DNA of 64,000 nucleotides. It comes from Paraphoma chrysanthemicola. Its lineage: Eukaryota > Ascomycota > Dothideomycetes > Pleosporales > Phaeosphaeriaceae. The stretch lies in assembly GCA_020744225.1 (NCBI GenBank), contig JAGMWG010000016.1, positions 930,001-994,000 of the forward strand, read 5' to 3'. The translations under genes and the position numbers were made by a program. The first letter of the stretch is position 1, and the number at the start of each line of letters is the position of its first letter. The notes beneath the pieces were generated by a model that worked only from the letters and a program-made list of their open reading frames with translations, had not been told where the DNA came from and ran no database searches. Shown here piece by piece: positions 54,883 through 64,000 of this stretch.

Positions 54883-55975
54883 CGCCTAGTCTGTATTGGA
54901 CGCACGAATAGGTGAATGGCGAGTTGAAAAGTGAAAAGGGCCTAGTGTGTATTGAAAGCACGGATAGGTGAATAAAGGGTCAAAAAGCAAAAAGGTAACT
55001 AGGGAGCTTCTGGGTCACTGCCCGAAAAGCCAACCTAGTCGGTGTCGAATTGGGGGGCTACCCGTCAGAAAGCAGAGGTGAGTGCGTAACTTCACCAGGT
55101 CGCCTTCTAAGGGATTTATGAGAGTTTCGAAATTGGCAAGCGATATATACTACAGCGTAAATAATATTGCAACAAGTACAGTAACAGTACAAAGTGCTGG
55201 CGTGTCGTCAATCAAAGATGTTGTGTGAGTACGTGCTCTTACCGTTTGTCAATATGGGGCTTGGCAGGCTATCCTAGCCCTTTCACCCCAGGGAAATACA
55301 TCATTCTTTCAAATCGCGGGGTGTCTGACAAGTCTAGTACAGATCCAGACGTCCGTTTTGTCCTCATTCCATCTATACCACCTCTAGCTCTCGGCTAAAT
55401 AGTCACCTAATGAAAACTTTATGTGGTGTAAATTATTTCTGTCATAATGTAGGCCGAATGTATTCAAGTGCTACTAGAGCCTATTTTTGCGCTATATTCA
55501 GTAACATGGAGGTACAAACCCTCTCGAAGAGTTTGAGCTATTGCGGCAGGAATGCGCGAGGGCCTTTGGGATCCTCAATCAAAGATGAGATCTGGCCACC
55601 ACCGCCGCGCCACCGTTATGATCATGTGATTATCTATGACGGTCAATCACTGATGTACTTATCAGGAAAGGCGCTGGGATAGTTAGCCAACATTTGTATG
55701 TGTGTTATCTGAAGGCGCACTCTGTTAGAGCAAAAATCTCGAAGGCTGGAATTTCTGCACTTAAGTCGGATTGGTTTCCCACTTATGCCACATGACAATC
55801 ACTTGACATTTATCGACTGATGATGCTCTCATATGGTAACCTGGTTGTACGTGGAATTTGTTGTACAGAGTTTGTATTACGAATTATCTAAAGGAGTGTG
55901 TATCATCTACGCTTAACCATTGACACCAACCATGCACCTCTATCGCAGATCAATCGACCTGGGATCATTCGAAAC
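54883..55975. other. intergenic, 1093 b
   Basis: AT-richer and gene-poor. A direct repeat lies just after the membrane gene: a GCGCCTAGT/GGGCCTAGTGTGTATTG-type segment near 54889 and 54940, each followed by CACG..TAGGTGAAT. Otherwise no gene is supported. Confidence 0.45.
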
Positions 55976-58403
55976 CTAGTAAACAGTTGGTTCTGCGTAC
56001 GACGGGGCAGTGTAGGTCACCGGCACGTCGCGGCGGGCCACATTAACGCGAACTTCCAGGAGATGTTTGATCTGCACATTGACAGTAAGCAGCTGTTGGC
56101 GCTCATCAGCGGTCAGCTGTTGCACGTTGCGTCCAAGAAGCGTGATCTGGATGTCGAGAAGATGGCGAAGCTCGACATCGACGTTGGCGACAGAGGCGCT
56201 GTGGTCGCGCTTGGAGACGCTGCCGCTGAGGAGATTGACCCGGATGTTGAGCAGTTGGCGGATCTGAACATCGATGGAGATGAGTTGTTGGTGGACGGTT
56301 ACGGTCTGTTCGCGACCAAGAAGATCGATCTGAACGTCGAGCAAATGTCGGAGCTCAACATCAACATCAACGATGGAGGCGTAGTCGCCGCGCTTCTGCT
56401 CACTGCGGCGCGCGACGGTCACACGGAGATCGAGGAGGTGCTGGATCTGGGCATCAATCTCGATCAAGTGGTTGTACTCATCATCGTTTTGGGCTCCACC
56501 GTTGCTGAGGATGTTGACGCGGAGTTCGAGCAGATGCTTAAGCTCGACATCAAGATCGACAACGGAAGTGTAGTCACCACGCTTCTGCTCGCTGCGGCGT
56601 GCAACAGTCACACGGAGGTCGAGAAGGTGTCGGATTTCAGCGTCGATCTCGATCAGGTGGCTGCGGTCAGAGTCGCTCTTGATATGGCCGTCGGTGCCGA
56701 CAAGGGTGATGCGGATGTCGAGAAGCTTCTGAAGCTCAATATCAATGTTCACGAGGGAGTTGTCGTCACCTCGCTTCTGCACATCGCGGCGGAGAATGCC
56801 AATGTGGAGGTCAAGGAGCCTGGCAACCTCTACGTCAACCTCGATCAAGTGCTTGCGGTCTTCATCAGTGTCCGGTTGGCCGTTGTCGCCGAGGATGTCA
56901 ATCTGAACGTCGAGAAGGTTGCGGAGCTGAACATCAATGTCAATAAGGGACCCGCTGCCGCCTTGGGAATCATCGCCGTCGCTGTTGGAGCCGGGAAGAA
57001 CATCGACATCCGCATCGATGAGTGAGTTGCCGTTGCCAGAGTCGTCGCCGTTGTTTGATCCGCCAACAGTGACATCAGCATCGAGAAGAGAGCCACCACC
57101 AACGGTAACATCAGCATCGAGCAGTGAGCCTCCGCCAACAGTGACGTCAGCATCTAGGAGAGAGCCAGCATTGCCATTACCGTTCGATCCACCGACAGTG
57201 ACATCCGCATCAAGGAGAGAGCCACCGCCGACGGAGACATCGGCGTCGAGGAGAGAGCCACCGCCAACGGAGACATCGGCGTCGAGGAGGGAGCCGCCAC
57301 CGACGGAGACATCGGCATCGATGAGGGAGCCACCGTTATTGTTAGATCCTGGAAGGACAGCGACGTCTGCGTCGATCAAAGAGCCACCGTTGTTGTTTCC
57401 ACCATTGTTTCCAGCGTTGTTGTTAGATCCTGGGAGCACAGCGACGTCTGCGTCAATCAGAGATCCACCATTGTTGTTTGGATCAGCATTGCTTCCGGGC
57501 GCACCACCGACGTTCGCGTCAATATCGATGAGAGAGCCGCCGTTGTTGTTTTGGCCAGCATTGCTTCCGGGCGCGCCGCCGACGTTGGCGTCAACATCGA
57601 TGAGAGAGCCGCCATTGTTGCCATTGTTTTCTGGTGCGTTGCTGGAGCTGTTGCTATTTGTTCCTGGTCCGGAACCGGCGTCAACATCTACATCGATGAG
57701 AGGTCCGTTGTTGTTGTCGTTGTCTTGTTCGGGATAAGTGCCTGAGCCTACGTCGACATCAGCGTCAACGAGTGGTGGTGACTCGTAGTTGCCTCCATTG
57801 CCAGTCTCGCCATTGTTGTCGTTGTCGCCGTTCTTCACAGGGGTCTCAGGTGTCGTAGTCTCGCCGCCATCAGGAATGGTTGCGTTATTTCCGGGAGCGG
57901 TTGGTACTACTCCCTCTGGAGCATCGGTGTTCTCCTTGTCGCCGCCTTCTTCATCGCCCTCTCCATCATGCTTGTCGCCTTCGTGAGCATCACCATCATG
58001 CTCCTTGGTCTCCTCGTTACTGTTGGGGTATTGCGGGTATTTCTCGTCATTGCCTTTGGGAGCTTCATCATGGCCGTCATCAACGGGAGCACCGTATTCA
58101 CGTCTGCAGAGCTACGTTGTATTAGCACAGGTTGTGAAGCTCACGATCTTCTTCTTACCCTGGTCTGAGGGATATACGACGGACACTTGGCCTTGCAGTC
58201 ATTCTCAGCCCTGTTCTGACGCGTGCAGTCCAACTGGACAGTGTCAGCTGATAATCGCAAGCCTTAGAACAGATACTACCTACGAAATTGTTTCCTGTGC
58301 TAAGTACTGGTTCGCACAGAGCACTGCATCGGTCGAAGGGTTTGATCGGGCTGGCAAATACCGCCGCTCCCATCAGGGAGGCGATAGCGAGAGAGGTCTT
58401 CAT
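55976..58403 (-). CDS. Secreted modular repeat protein with dibasic (Kex2-type) sites
   Basis: Minus-strand exons are 58284-58403, 58159-58233 and 55976-58111, giving 776 residues. A signal peptide (MKTSLAIASLMGAAVFASP) leads into six cysteines (26, 30, 43, 53, 57, 67) containing two C-x3-C pairs. An acidic His/Asp/Glu linker to about residue 155 follows. Next come 14 copies of an 8-residue core such as LIDADVSV or LLDADVTV, separated by Gly/Asn linkers (residues about 179-436). The last 320 residues hold ten copies of a 19-residue version (LIEIDAEIRHLLDLRVTVA type) every 30-33 residues. Lys-Arg pairs at 511-512, 575-576, 638-639 and 699-700 cut this part into pairs of copies. The core alternates hydrophobic and polar residues, as in amphipathic beta strands. 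No homologous family is recognised. A wall, surface or amyloid-like role is inference. Confidence 0.8.
56032..56953 (-). repeat. Ten 19-residue-core repeats (about 95 b period), coding
   Basis: Coding repeats begin at protein residues 454, 487, 518, 551, 582, 614, 645, 675, 706 and 739. The spacing alternates mostly 31 and 33, so the higher-order unit is a pair of about 64 residues. Three of the four dibasic boundaries fall after SEQKR or VSKR. Confidence 0.85.
57064..57333 (-). repeat. 36-base tandem repeats encoding GGGSLLDADVSV/TV
   Basis: Seven near-identical 12-residue units occur here, one interrupted by a short Gly/Asn insert. DNA units are about 36 bases and very similar to each other, indicating recent unequal crossing-over or slippage. 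Confidence 0.85.
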
Positions 58404-60101
58404 GTCGATTATTAAGCGAATGTGGGTGTTTTAAACGAGTGTAGTAGTTGGATCACTAAGGATTAAAAGAAGGAAGAAGAAAGGCGACTGAAGCTCGCTG
58501 CTGATGATGCTTCAATGTTGACGATGGTATAAGCACCTTATATACCATTCAGTCAACCCGCAACCAAGGAGATATCGTGATCTGCAGCGCCGAAGTGGGT
58601 CGGACAGGAGGTATCGTGGCTGTCATTTCCAAGAAGCGTAACTGAGCGACGATGCAACATGAGATGGTACCTTGGAAGGTAGAGTTTCACCGAGTGTGCG
58701 CACGATGCTCGGCGATGGAGTTTCCTGCGCGAAACAGACCTCATAGTCAACCTTGGAACAGTCGCGACCACTAGATGCCGCCGGAAAAGGTGCCGCGCCA
58801 GCAGGCTAGTCGTGGCCAGTTGACAGGTGCCCAATTGAGTTCACTGGACGGGGCGGATCGGTTGATCGACCGCCTTCCCAGGCTGGGCACCATGTCTCAC
58901 TCGGTTTGTTCCGAATTAGGAGGCTGACCGCTTGATGCGCACTAACAAGGAAAGTGCGGTGCTAGACCGGAAGTTTGGACAAGCTTTCGGACCGTTATTG
59001 CACGAACGCCAGGTTGTGGGGTCGAAACGGGAGGGCGGAAGTGGCACCGGAGCGTGGCGGAGATTATCGCCAAACCTTGGCAGATCGACACACCGTTGTA
59101 GAGCCGCAAGGTTGACGCTTTGCATGCAAAACTACCTGACAATCTGGAAATATCTAAGGGGCAAACAAGCACAGTCATGATGTTAATTCTGGGATCTGAA
59201 TCCTTTGGCAGAGTCCAAATCAGAATCCGATCAAATCTGTACGGACAGGCGATCTTCAGCGACGCGCGTGAACATCACTTCCAAGGTCCCACTGGCTAGT
59301 CATGAGGTACTCACCACGCGACAACATGCGACAGTTGTGTGCTTTGGTCCTAGAAGAGCGTACTGTCTGCGACTACGACAAAGTCCCTCTCACCAACATA
59401 GTAGAAGATCACCTCGCCCGGCCTAGACCTTCGGCATCTGCGTGAGGCTGAGCGCAGGCTTGGAGGTGACGTTGAGTGCGCGTGGCCTTGCCCACGTCGA
59501 CACCACCAGTCATTGTATTCTACGGGCGTAAGACCTAGAACTTCGCCGCTGTCCACAACAGGCCTTAGTGACGGCAAAGATCGTCGATTGTCTGCCTGGG
59601 CTTTGTCCTTGGTCTCACAGCCTCATTCTCGAAACTCTTATACTGCATGGTATCTTCAGCTTCGCAGCCCTTCGTGACAAGAGCCTTCGCTTCACCTTCT
59701 CTGAAGCAATCTACTTCGCCCAGACTTGCAATAGGACATGATGGTGGACTTTGAAGTTCGGACTGCGTTCAATCCTCGGTCCTTTGACGCGCCATCCTGT
59801 ACGAGTTCATGGCGGTGAGAATCTCGGTCTACAGGGAGGCTGTCAGTATTTAGATATAGATTTTCTCATCCTTGCTATCACACTCAGCTCTTTGGTGTGA
59901 ACAGACTAGGTTATTAAATTGCTGAGGAACATCACAATCATCCCGTTCCCTTCTTACAGAATGCGAACAGGACACGCTTGCGTACAGTCGTCGGAGCTTT
60001 CCCCAACAACCAACTCGTTGCCATGTCTCCCATGGAGTTCACACAAGCTCAGATATCTTTGAGCCCAGGACAGCCACACGTTTGCCTCGATCCACTGCTG
60101 C
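58404..60101. other. intergenic, 1698 b
   Basis: This is the longest gap in the window. The left end is the promoter of the repeat-protein gene. Frames on both strands are short and unrecognised. No repeat or transposon relic was identified. Confidence 0.4.
58537..58544 (-). promoter_or_regulatory. TATA box of the repeat-protein gene
   Basis: TATATAAG on the minus strand, 134 bases upstream of the start codon at 58403, a normal distance for a fungal gene with a short leader. Confidence 0.5.
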
Positions 60102-60827
60102 CTAACTCAAGTTCTCCAAGCCAGCTTCACTCTCAAGCACCTCTCCATTGGCTGATACCTCCCCAGCGTCCACCTCACGCGCTCCGTCAGGCACATTTAC
60201 CTCTTCCACCCTATTCCCATCTTCCTCGTCAACAATATTCGCGCCTAGAACGTTTGTCATAACCACTTCCGCCCTCCTCTCTCTCTCACCCTCCGTCGGT
60301 CCTGGCATTAGCCACACCAACACACCACGCAACTCCCTCCACGCCCACAAGAACTGTGCCATATCAATCTGTAACTCCGCCTCGTTCTTCTCCTGGTCTT
60401 CACCCAGTTTGTACAGCTTGACCCGTAGCGTGACCAAGTCGCGGATCGCCTCCTGCGTGCGAAACGTGAACATGATAGGTCCCTTGGCTAGCTCGACAGC
60501 GACGGGATCTTTGTACGGGTTGCGATTGGGATCGAGGCCTAGTTCACTTTCCTTGCGTATAAAGGCTTGTGCGAGAGAGAGTTTTGCCTCGATGCTAGCG
60601 ACGTACTTGCGCTCTTCCGTGACGCTGACGAGCCGTGGGACATCTGGAAACGATACGGGGTCGTGAAGCGGGGGTTCAAGGGCGGGGCGGTCGGTACCAA
60701 AGCCATGGTCGATGTTGTTGGCGTGGTGAGCGAGGTTAGCTTCATAGGCAAGATTTAGATCCTCGATGTTGGCCCATGTCTTGCGGACGGCTTCGGGGCG
60801 CCGATCGACTTTGATTTTGCGTGCCAT
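60102..60827 (-). CDS. Hypothetical protein
   Basis: This intronless 241-residue frame starts at an ATG. The first residues MARKIKVDRRPEAVRKTW are basic, and the middle is helical (KYVASIEAKLSLAQAFIRKE, EAIRDLVTLRVKLYKLGEDQ, LWAWRELRGVLVWLMPGPTE). The last 60 residues are strongly acidic and disordered. No signal peptide, transmembrane span or known motif. The consistent amphipathic helices and codon use suggest a real protein, but I do not recognise the family. Confidence 0.65.
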   Translation of the reverse strand: MARKIKVDRRPEAVRKTWANIEDLNLAYEANLAHHANNIDHGFGTDRPALEPPLHDPVSFPDVPRLVSVTEERKYVASIEAKLSLAQAFIRKESELGLDPNRNPYKDPVAVELAKGPIMFTFRTQEAIRDLVTLRVKLYKLGEDQEKNEAELQIDMAQFLWAWRELRGVLVWLMPGPTEGERERRAEVVMTNVLGANIVDEEDGNRVEEVNVPDGAREVDAGEVSANGEVLESEAGLENLS

Positions 60828-61305
60828 GGTTTGGGTAATGTGACGTTTGAGTACTGAGTGATAAGTGGTTGTTACCGATGTGGAGATCAGTAGCAGGTGA
60901 GCAGCCTAGTCGAACAGTAGGGAATGATGATGAGGGGGATGAGTTTTGTTGGATAAAATAGCTATGCACCTCTTAAGATGAAAGACTGACTAGACCGCCT
61001 TCACCTTTGATTTCTTCATGCTTGCTAGTCGTGTGTCATCTCGAAGTGAAACCGAGACTCGTTTGCAGGATTGAGAATGCCAAATGACAAATGGTAGTGA
61101 CCGTGAAATTCAAAGACTCTCATCATCGCTCACTTCAGGTTCGAGCATACCTAGGTACTGGTTTTTTCTCTTAGGCCTAGCTCTTGTGCGTGGCGGTCGA
61201 GAGGTTCGCTACCTTGACGTGAACAACGGTGTCTTCATGCAAGCCCGGACATTGATGGTCCTCTATCTCGGCCTTATGAATTAAGGTCCGCTCAACTTTC
61301 TCAAC
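60828..61305. other. intergenic, 478 b
   Basis: Promoter of the hypothetical gene at the left. No gene recognised. Confidence 0.45.
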
Positions 61306-61728
61306 TTACTCCTGAGTCTTGTTGCTAAGTTCGAAGGGGTAGAACCTGCTAGTACTCTTGCTATCCTCATCGAAGCACTTGCGGCCATCGAAGTAAAGAA
61401 GATCCTTCTCGTTGGCTTGCCCGCGGCTAAGTAGACCATTCAGCATATTAAATTCGCCTTCGATAATCGTGTGCGCCTGGGAGTGAGAGATCACAACCTA
61501 TTCAGAGTCCGTCGGTGAGATTGGGTCATGGAAGCGCAATATATCGCTGCCGTCGAGACTTTCGGCGAGAACTTGGAGCTCATCCTTCATGTTGACATCA
61601 CCGGACGCACTCAGCACCAGGCCACCCGTGCCATACATGTCAGAAATTTCGGAGGGAGAAGTAATGATGCTCTGTGCGTGGCGCGTGCGACTAAGCTTCT
61701 CGACCTTGTTGCGGCTTGATGATTTCCA
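61306..61728 (-). pseudogene. Possible gene remnant, unknown family
   Basis: One minus-strand frame reads like protein across the stretch (EKLSRTRHAQSIITSPSEIS, MYGTGGLVLSASGDVNMKDE, then after a TAG MLNGLLSRGQANEKDLLYFD and SRFYPFELSNKTQE). A single in-frame TAG near 61500 splits it, and the upstream end runs into TGA at 61729-61731. No domain recognised. It may be part of a decayed gene or an unspliced exon pair. Confidence 0.3.
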
Positions 61729-62314
61729 TCAAGATCAGGCGCTTGAGAACAGAATTCAATGTTTTCAATATGGACCTTATGCTATCATATTCCACACCAA
61801 ATACACAACGCCTAGCAGACTTAAGAAGTTTCGATTTCTCATTATTGTGTCATCCTTGACTGCATTTAGTCACTGCTCCCATGCCAAAGCTCGCACAATT
61901 ACTCGACAAGCCATCTGGCCGTGCAAGAGAATCTATGTTTACAATGTCAGCATGAAGCCAACCAAGGCATCCACAAAAGCCTTGAACGGTGCATGACCAA
62001 GATCAAAGCACTACCATGGAATGCTAGACATGGTTAGGCTTTCTGAGGTCATCCATCTTGCGGTTATATGTACTTGTGAGCAATTCACAAAGATACACGG
62101 TGGCCAGCAGCAACGCAGATGAGACAAGAGATGCGAAGTCTTTCGTAAAGCTGGGCCATAGAGATAATGTGCCATCGGATATCACCCGTGAGCATTCGCA
62201 GTACCAGATGGTCTTCCATCGTCGATTCCAAGCCCTCCGCTCACGAACACTACAAGTACCGCCGCGTATCTGCTTTCTGAGTTATTGCCTGTTCTGCACA
62301 CTATAAGAGAGAAC
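61729..62314. other. intergenic, 586 b
   Basis: No gene supported. 3' side of the DUF6594 gene. Confidence 0.4.
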
Positions 62315-63230
62315 CTACGCAGCAGTAGCAGCAAATAGTTCCGTACGCCGTGCGTTCGTTAGGATACCAACATTTCCTGCAAATAAGGCTGTGAACAACG
62401 CTATAATGCCAAGTTTGGTTTTGGGTGATTTGATGGCGTAGAGGCTAACGATTGCTCCAACAAGGAGAGCCGCTGCGTTGATGGTGCTCAAGATCGTCAC
62501 AAAGCGAGCAATTCGACGATCAGAGGCATATACAATATCCCCTTGCGGCCGCCCTATCTTCAAACGATCAGTATTTTAGTACCGGTTTATATAATGACTA
62601 ATCCACGTCATACCTTAAAGAATGAGGAACAATGATCCTGTATGACTGCTGTCAACCGATCACGATCCTCTCCTCGCAGTGCTACAAGATCATCTTGATC
62701 CTCGAAAAGCGTTGCGCTACTACCTCCTAACGTGGGGAATGGGCTACCGCTATCTTGGTTGAAGAAATGATATCTAAACGCTTCCAGTGTTCGCTTTGTA
62801 GGTGGTGGTAAGGACGCCAGCTGACTTTCGTAGATGAGCGCTTCTCCTATCAGAATCATATCAGTTTCAGGGCTTTCGAGAACGAAGATGCAATCTCACG
62901 ATAATCTGCAAGGGTTCTACCAATCTCACCTAGCAGAGCCTTCTTCTGCTTCTGACGCGGAACAGTTTCGGCTACTGCGAAAAACGCTTCCCAATTCCTG
63001 GAGTATTGCTTCACCTCCAGTCCGCCATGCTCCTCTTCTCGGTCGAAATCATCTAGATCGACTTGCAATGCTGCGAGCCGACTTTGCAAATGTAGCAAGT
63101 TGCGTGCCCCAAGTCTCTTAAATCGTTTGAAAATGGCTGAAGTGTGGTCCCGGTCGGTGGCTACAAAAGCAGCGAGAGAAGGAAATCCGGAAAGATACTT
63201 TGGTGCTCCAGCGAGCTTTTCGACATCCAT
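62315..63230 (-). CDS. DUF6594 family membrane protein
   Basis: Minus-strand exons are 62900-63230, 62614-62846 and 62315-62557, giving 268 residues. Introns are 53 and 56 bases. The product follows this fungal family closely: SGFPSLAAFVATDRDH, IFKRFKRLGARNLLHLQSRL with a coiled-coil run, ADYREALIYESQLASLPPPT (seen only after splicing), LFEDQDDLVALRGEDRDRL and YASDRRIARFVTILSTI. A C-terminal pair of membrane spans follows (AALLVGAIVSLYAI and KLGIIALFTALFAGNVGIL), ending NARRTELFAATAA. The stop comes right after the usual FAATAA, so the short tail seen in many relatives is missing. Function of the family is unknown. Confidence 0.88.
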
Positions 63231-63618
63231 TATAGACCTTCACAGCCATGATGGAGGCTGTAGCGGTGTTGGGAATGATGTTCACCGGTCTTCTTGGCGA
63301 CAGCTGGCTCTGCATTAGCGACCTGCAACTGCAAGCCCTGGCACAGCGTGTCCACACAAAACTCCAATGAAGAGCCATCTACAACTAGCTCTACCTGGCC
63401 ATTGGTTGTCCTTGATTAACGTGACTGATGTTCGCTGCAGGCGTATGTTAGGTGGATCATCAGGCGTTTCGCCCTTGCTCATGTTCATTGCTCAGCTCTC
63501 CCTGCCACCCAAGTTGAGCTTCTGCTACACTTAGCTTGCCAAACCCCTTTCAACCTACGCGCGACGATACTCTTCCAAAGAAATCATCCTAGGCAACGCA
63601 ATCTAGTGCAGCTTCGTC
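63231..63618. other. intergenic, 388 b
   Basis: Divergent interval between the DUF6594 gene and the partial Cys-rich gene. Promoters of both are expected. No element recognised. Confidence 0.4.
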
Positions 63619-64000
63619 ATGTGCTTCTTCGACCAGCATCGTTTTGCCTGTGGTGACTGGAAGTGGGGCCACTTTCGCCAGGGCTGCGCGAAGGAGTATA
63701 GGAAGGATGTAACGTGTGGCATGAAGCTCGTGATGCAGACCATACCAACAGGGACCAAATGCAAGCTTTGTATCAAGATTGATACTAAAATGCGAAGACG
63801 AGCAGCTGAGGTTGATAGAATTGGTCGATGGGAACGGGAAGGCATGAAATTCCGTGCGTCTATCGACAAAACTATGGAGGTTATCAAGATACTTGACTCA
63901 GAGATCTACGACTTGAGCTGTGAGCGCCAAAGGGGATTGCAAGCCATAGCTTTCGGAACTTCCGCCAAGGCTTCAAGCGATAAGGCGAAGGCGGAAACCA
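63619..64000 (+). CDS. Cys-rich N-terminus hypothetical protein, 3' end beyond the window
   Basis: An open frame starts at an ATG (63619) and is still open after 127 codons at the window edge. It begins MCFFDQHRFACGDWKWGHFR with Cys2, Cys11 and Cys23. A C-x2-C (TKCKLCIKID) follows near residue 49, then a basic helical region (TKMRRRAAEVDRIGRWE). The opening matches the pattern of the two small genes at 45274 and 46422. No signal peptide. Such proteins are common unassigned fungal genes; the function is unknown. Confidence 0.65.
   Translation, partial: MCFFDQHRFACGDWKWGHFRQGCAKEYRKDVTCGMKLVMQTIPTGTKCKLCIKIDTKMRRRAAEVDRIGRWEREGMKFRASIDKTMEVIKILDSEIYDLSCERQRGLQAIAFGTSAKASSDKAKAET

Noticed and set aside
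55898..57025. Long open frame (375 codons) on the plus strand across the repeat gene
   Set aside because: It is antisense to the repeat coding region. Its regular appearance comes from the repetitive codons of the real gene, and it has no ATG-led signal or family match.

Overview
The window is nuclear DNA of a filamentous ascomycete (Pezizomycotina), most likely a dothideomycete. Genes are dense (about one per 2 kb) and lie on both strands. Introns are short (about 46-66 bases is typical) with GT..AG ends and CTAAC/CTGAC-like branch sites. The gene set is typically fungal: HET-domain proteins, a C2H2 regulator with a fungal-type regulatory domain, DUF3237, DUF6594, an RRN6-like factor, and secreted GH28 and CE2 enzymes. 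Exon structures were worked out by hand from splice signals and reading frame; the class-level placement is inference.

Layout. 0-3.4 kb: an NTF2-like protein, a RidA-family protein and a DUF1295 membrane protein. 3.4-6.9 kb: a tandem pair of low-complexity genes sharing a duplicated promoter, both with reading-frame breaks. 7-9.9 kb: a zinc-finger transcription factor divergent from a complex I PSST/NDUFS7 subunit. 10.1-11.2 kb: a frameshifted ESR/F-box-like relic. 12-18 kb: a HAD phosphatase, a secreted LVIVD-repeat protein and a secreted M28 aminopeptidase. 18.9-28.5 kb: a housekeeping block with a coiled-coil protein, DUF3237, RRN6-like (Pol I initiation), SPC25 (kinetochore) and a DHX35-like helicase. 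28.7-41 kb: a looser accessory stretch with an F-box protein, a CE2-like esterase, a HET pseudogene, an eroded gene, a GH28 pectinase and an intact HET protein. 41-43.4 kb: an AAA ATPase. 44-47 kb: another eroded gene and two small Cys-rich proteins. 47-52.4 kb: a second housekeeping block with RIX7, VPS20, a PITH protein and LSM8. 53-64 kb: a polytopic membrane protein, a 776-residue secreted repeat protein, a hypothetical protein, a relic, a DUF6594 protein and a third Cys-rich gene that runs off the end.

The most unusual locus is the secreted repeat protein at 55976-58403. It has a signal peptide, six cysteines and an acidic linker. It then carries about 24 copies of one alternating hydrophobic/acidic core motif. 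The C-terminal ten copies are grouped in pairs separated by Lys-Arg dibasic sites about 61-64 residues apart, as expected for a Kex2-processed repeat protein.

Intact housekeeping genes alternate with accessory stretches holding decayed genes. The HET pseudogene has three stops explicable by C-to-T type transitions plus a single-base shift, compatible with repeat-induced point mutation or ordinary decay. No tRNA, rRNA, CRISPR or complete transposon was recognised.
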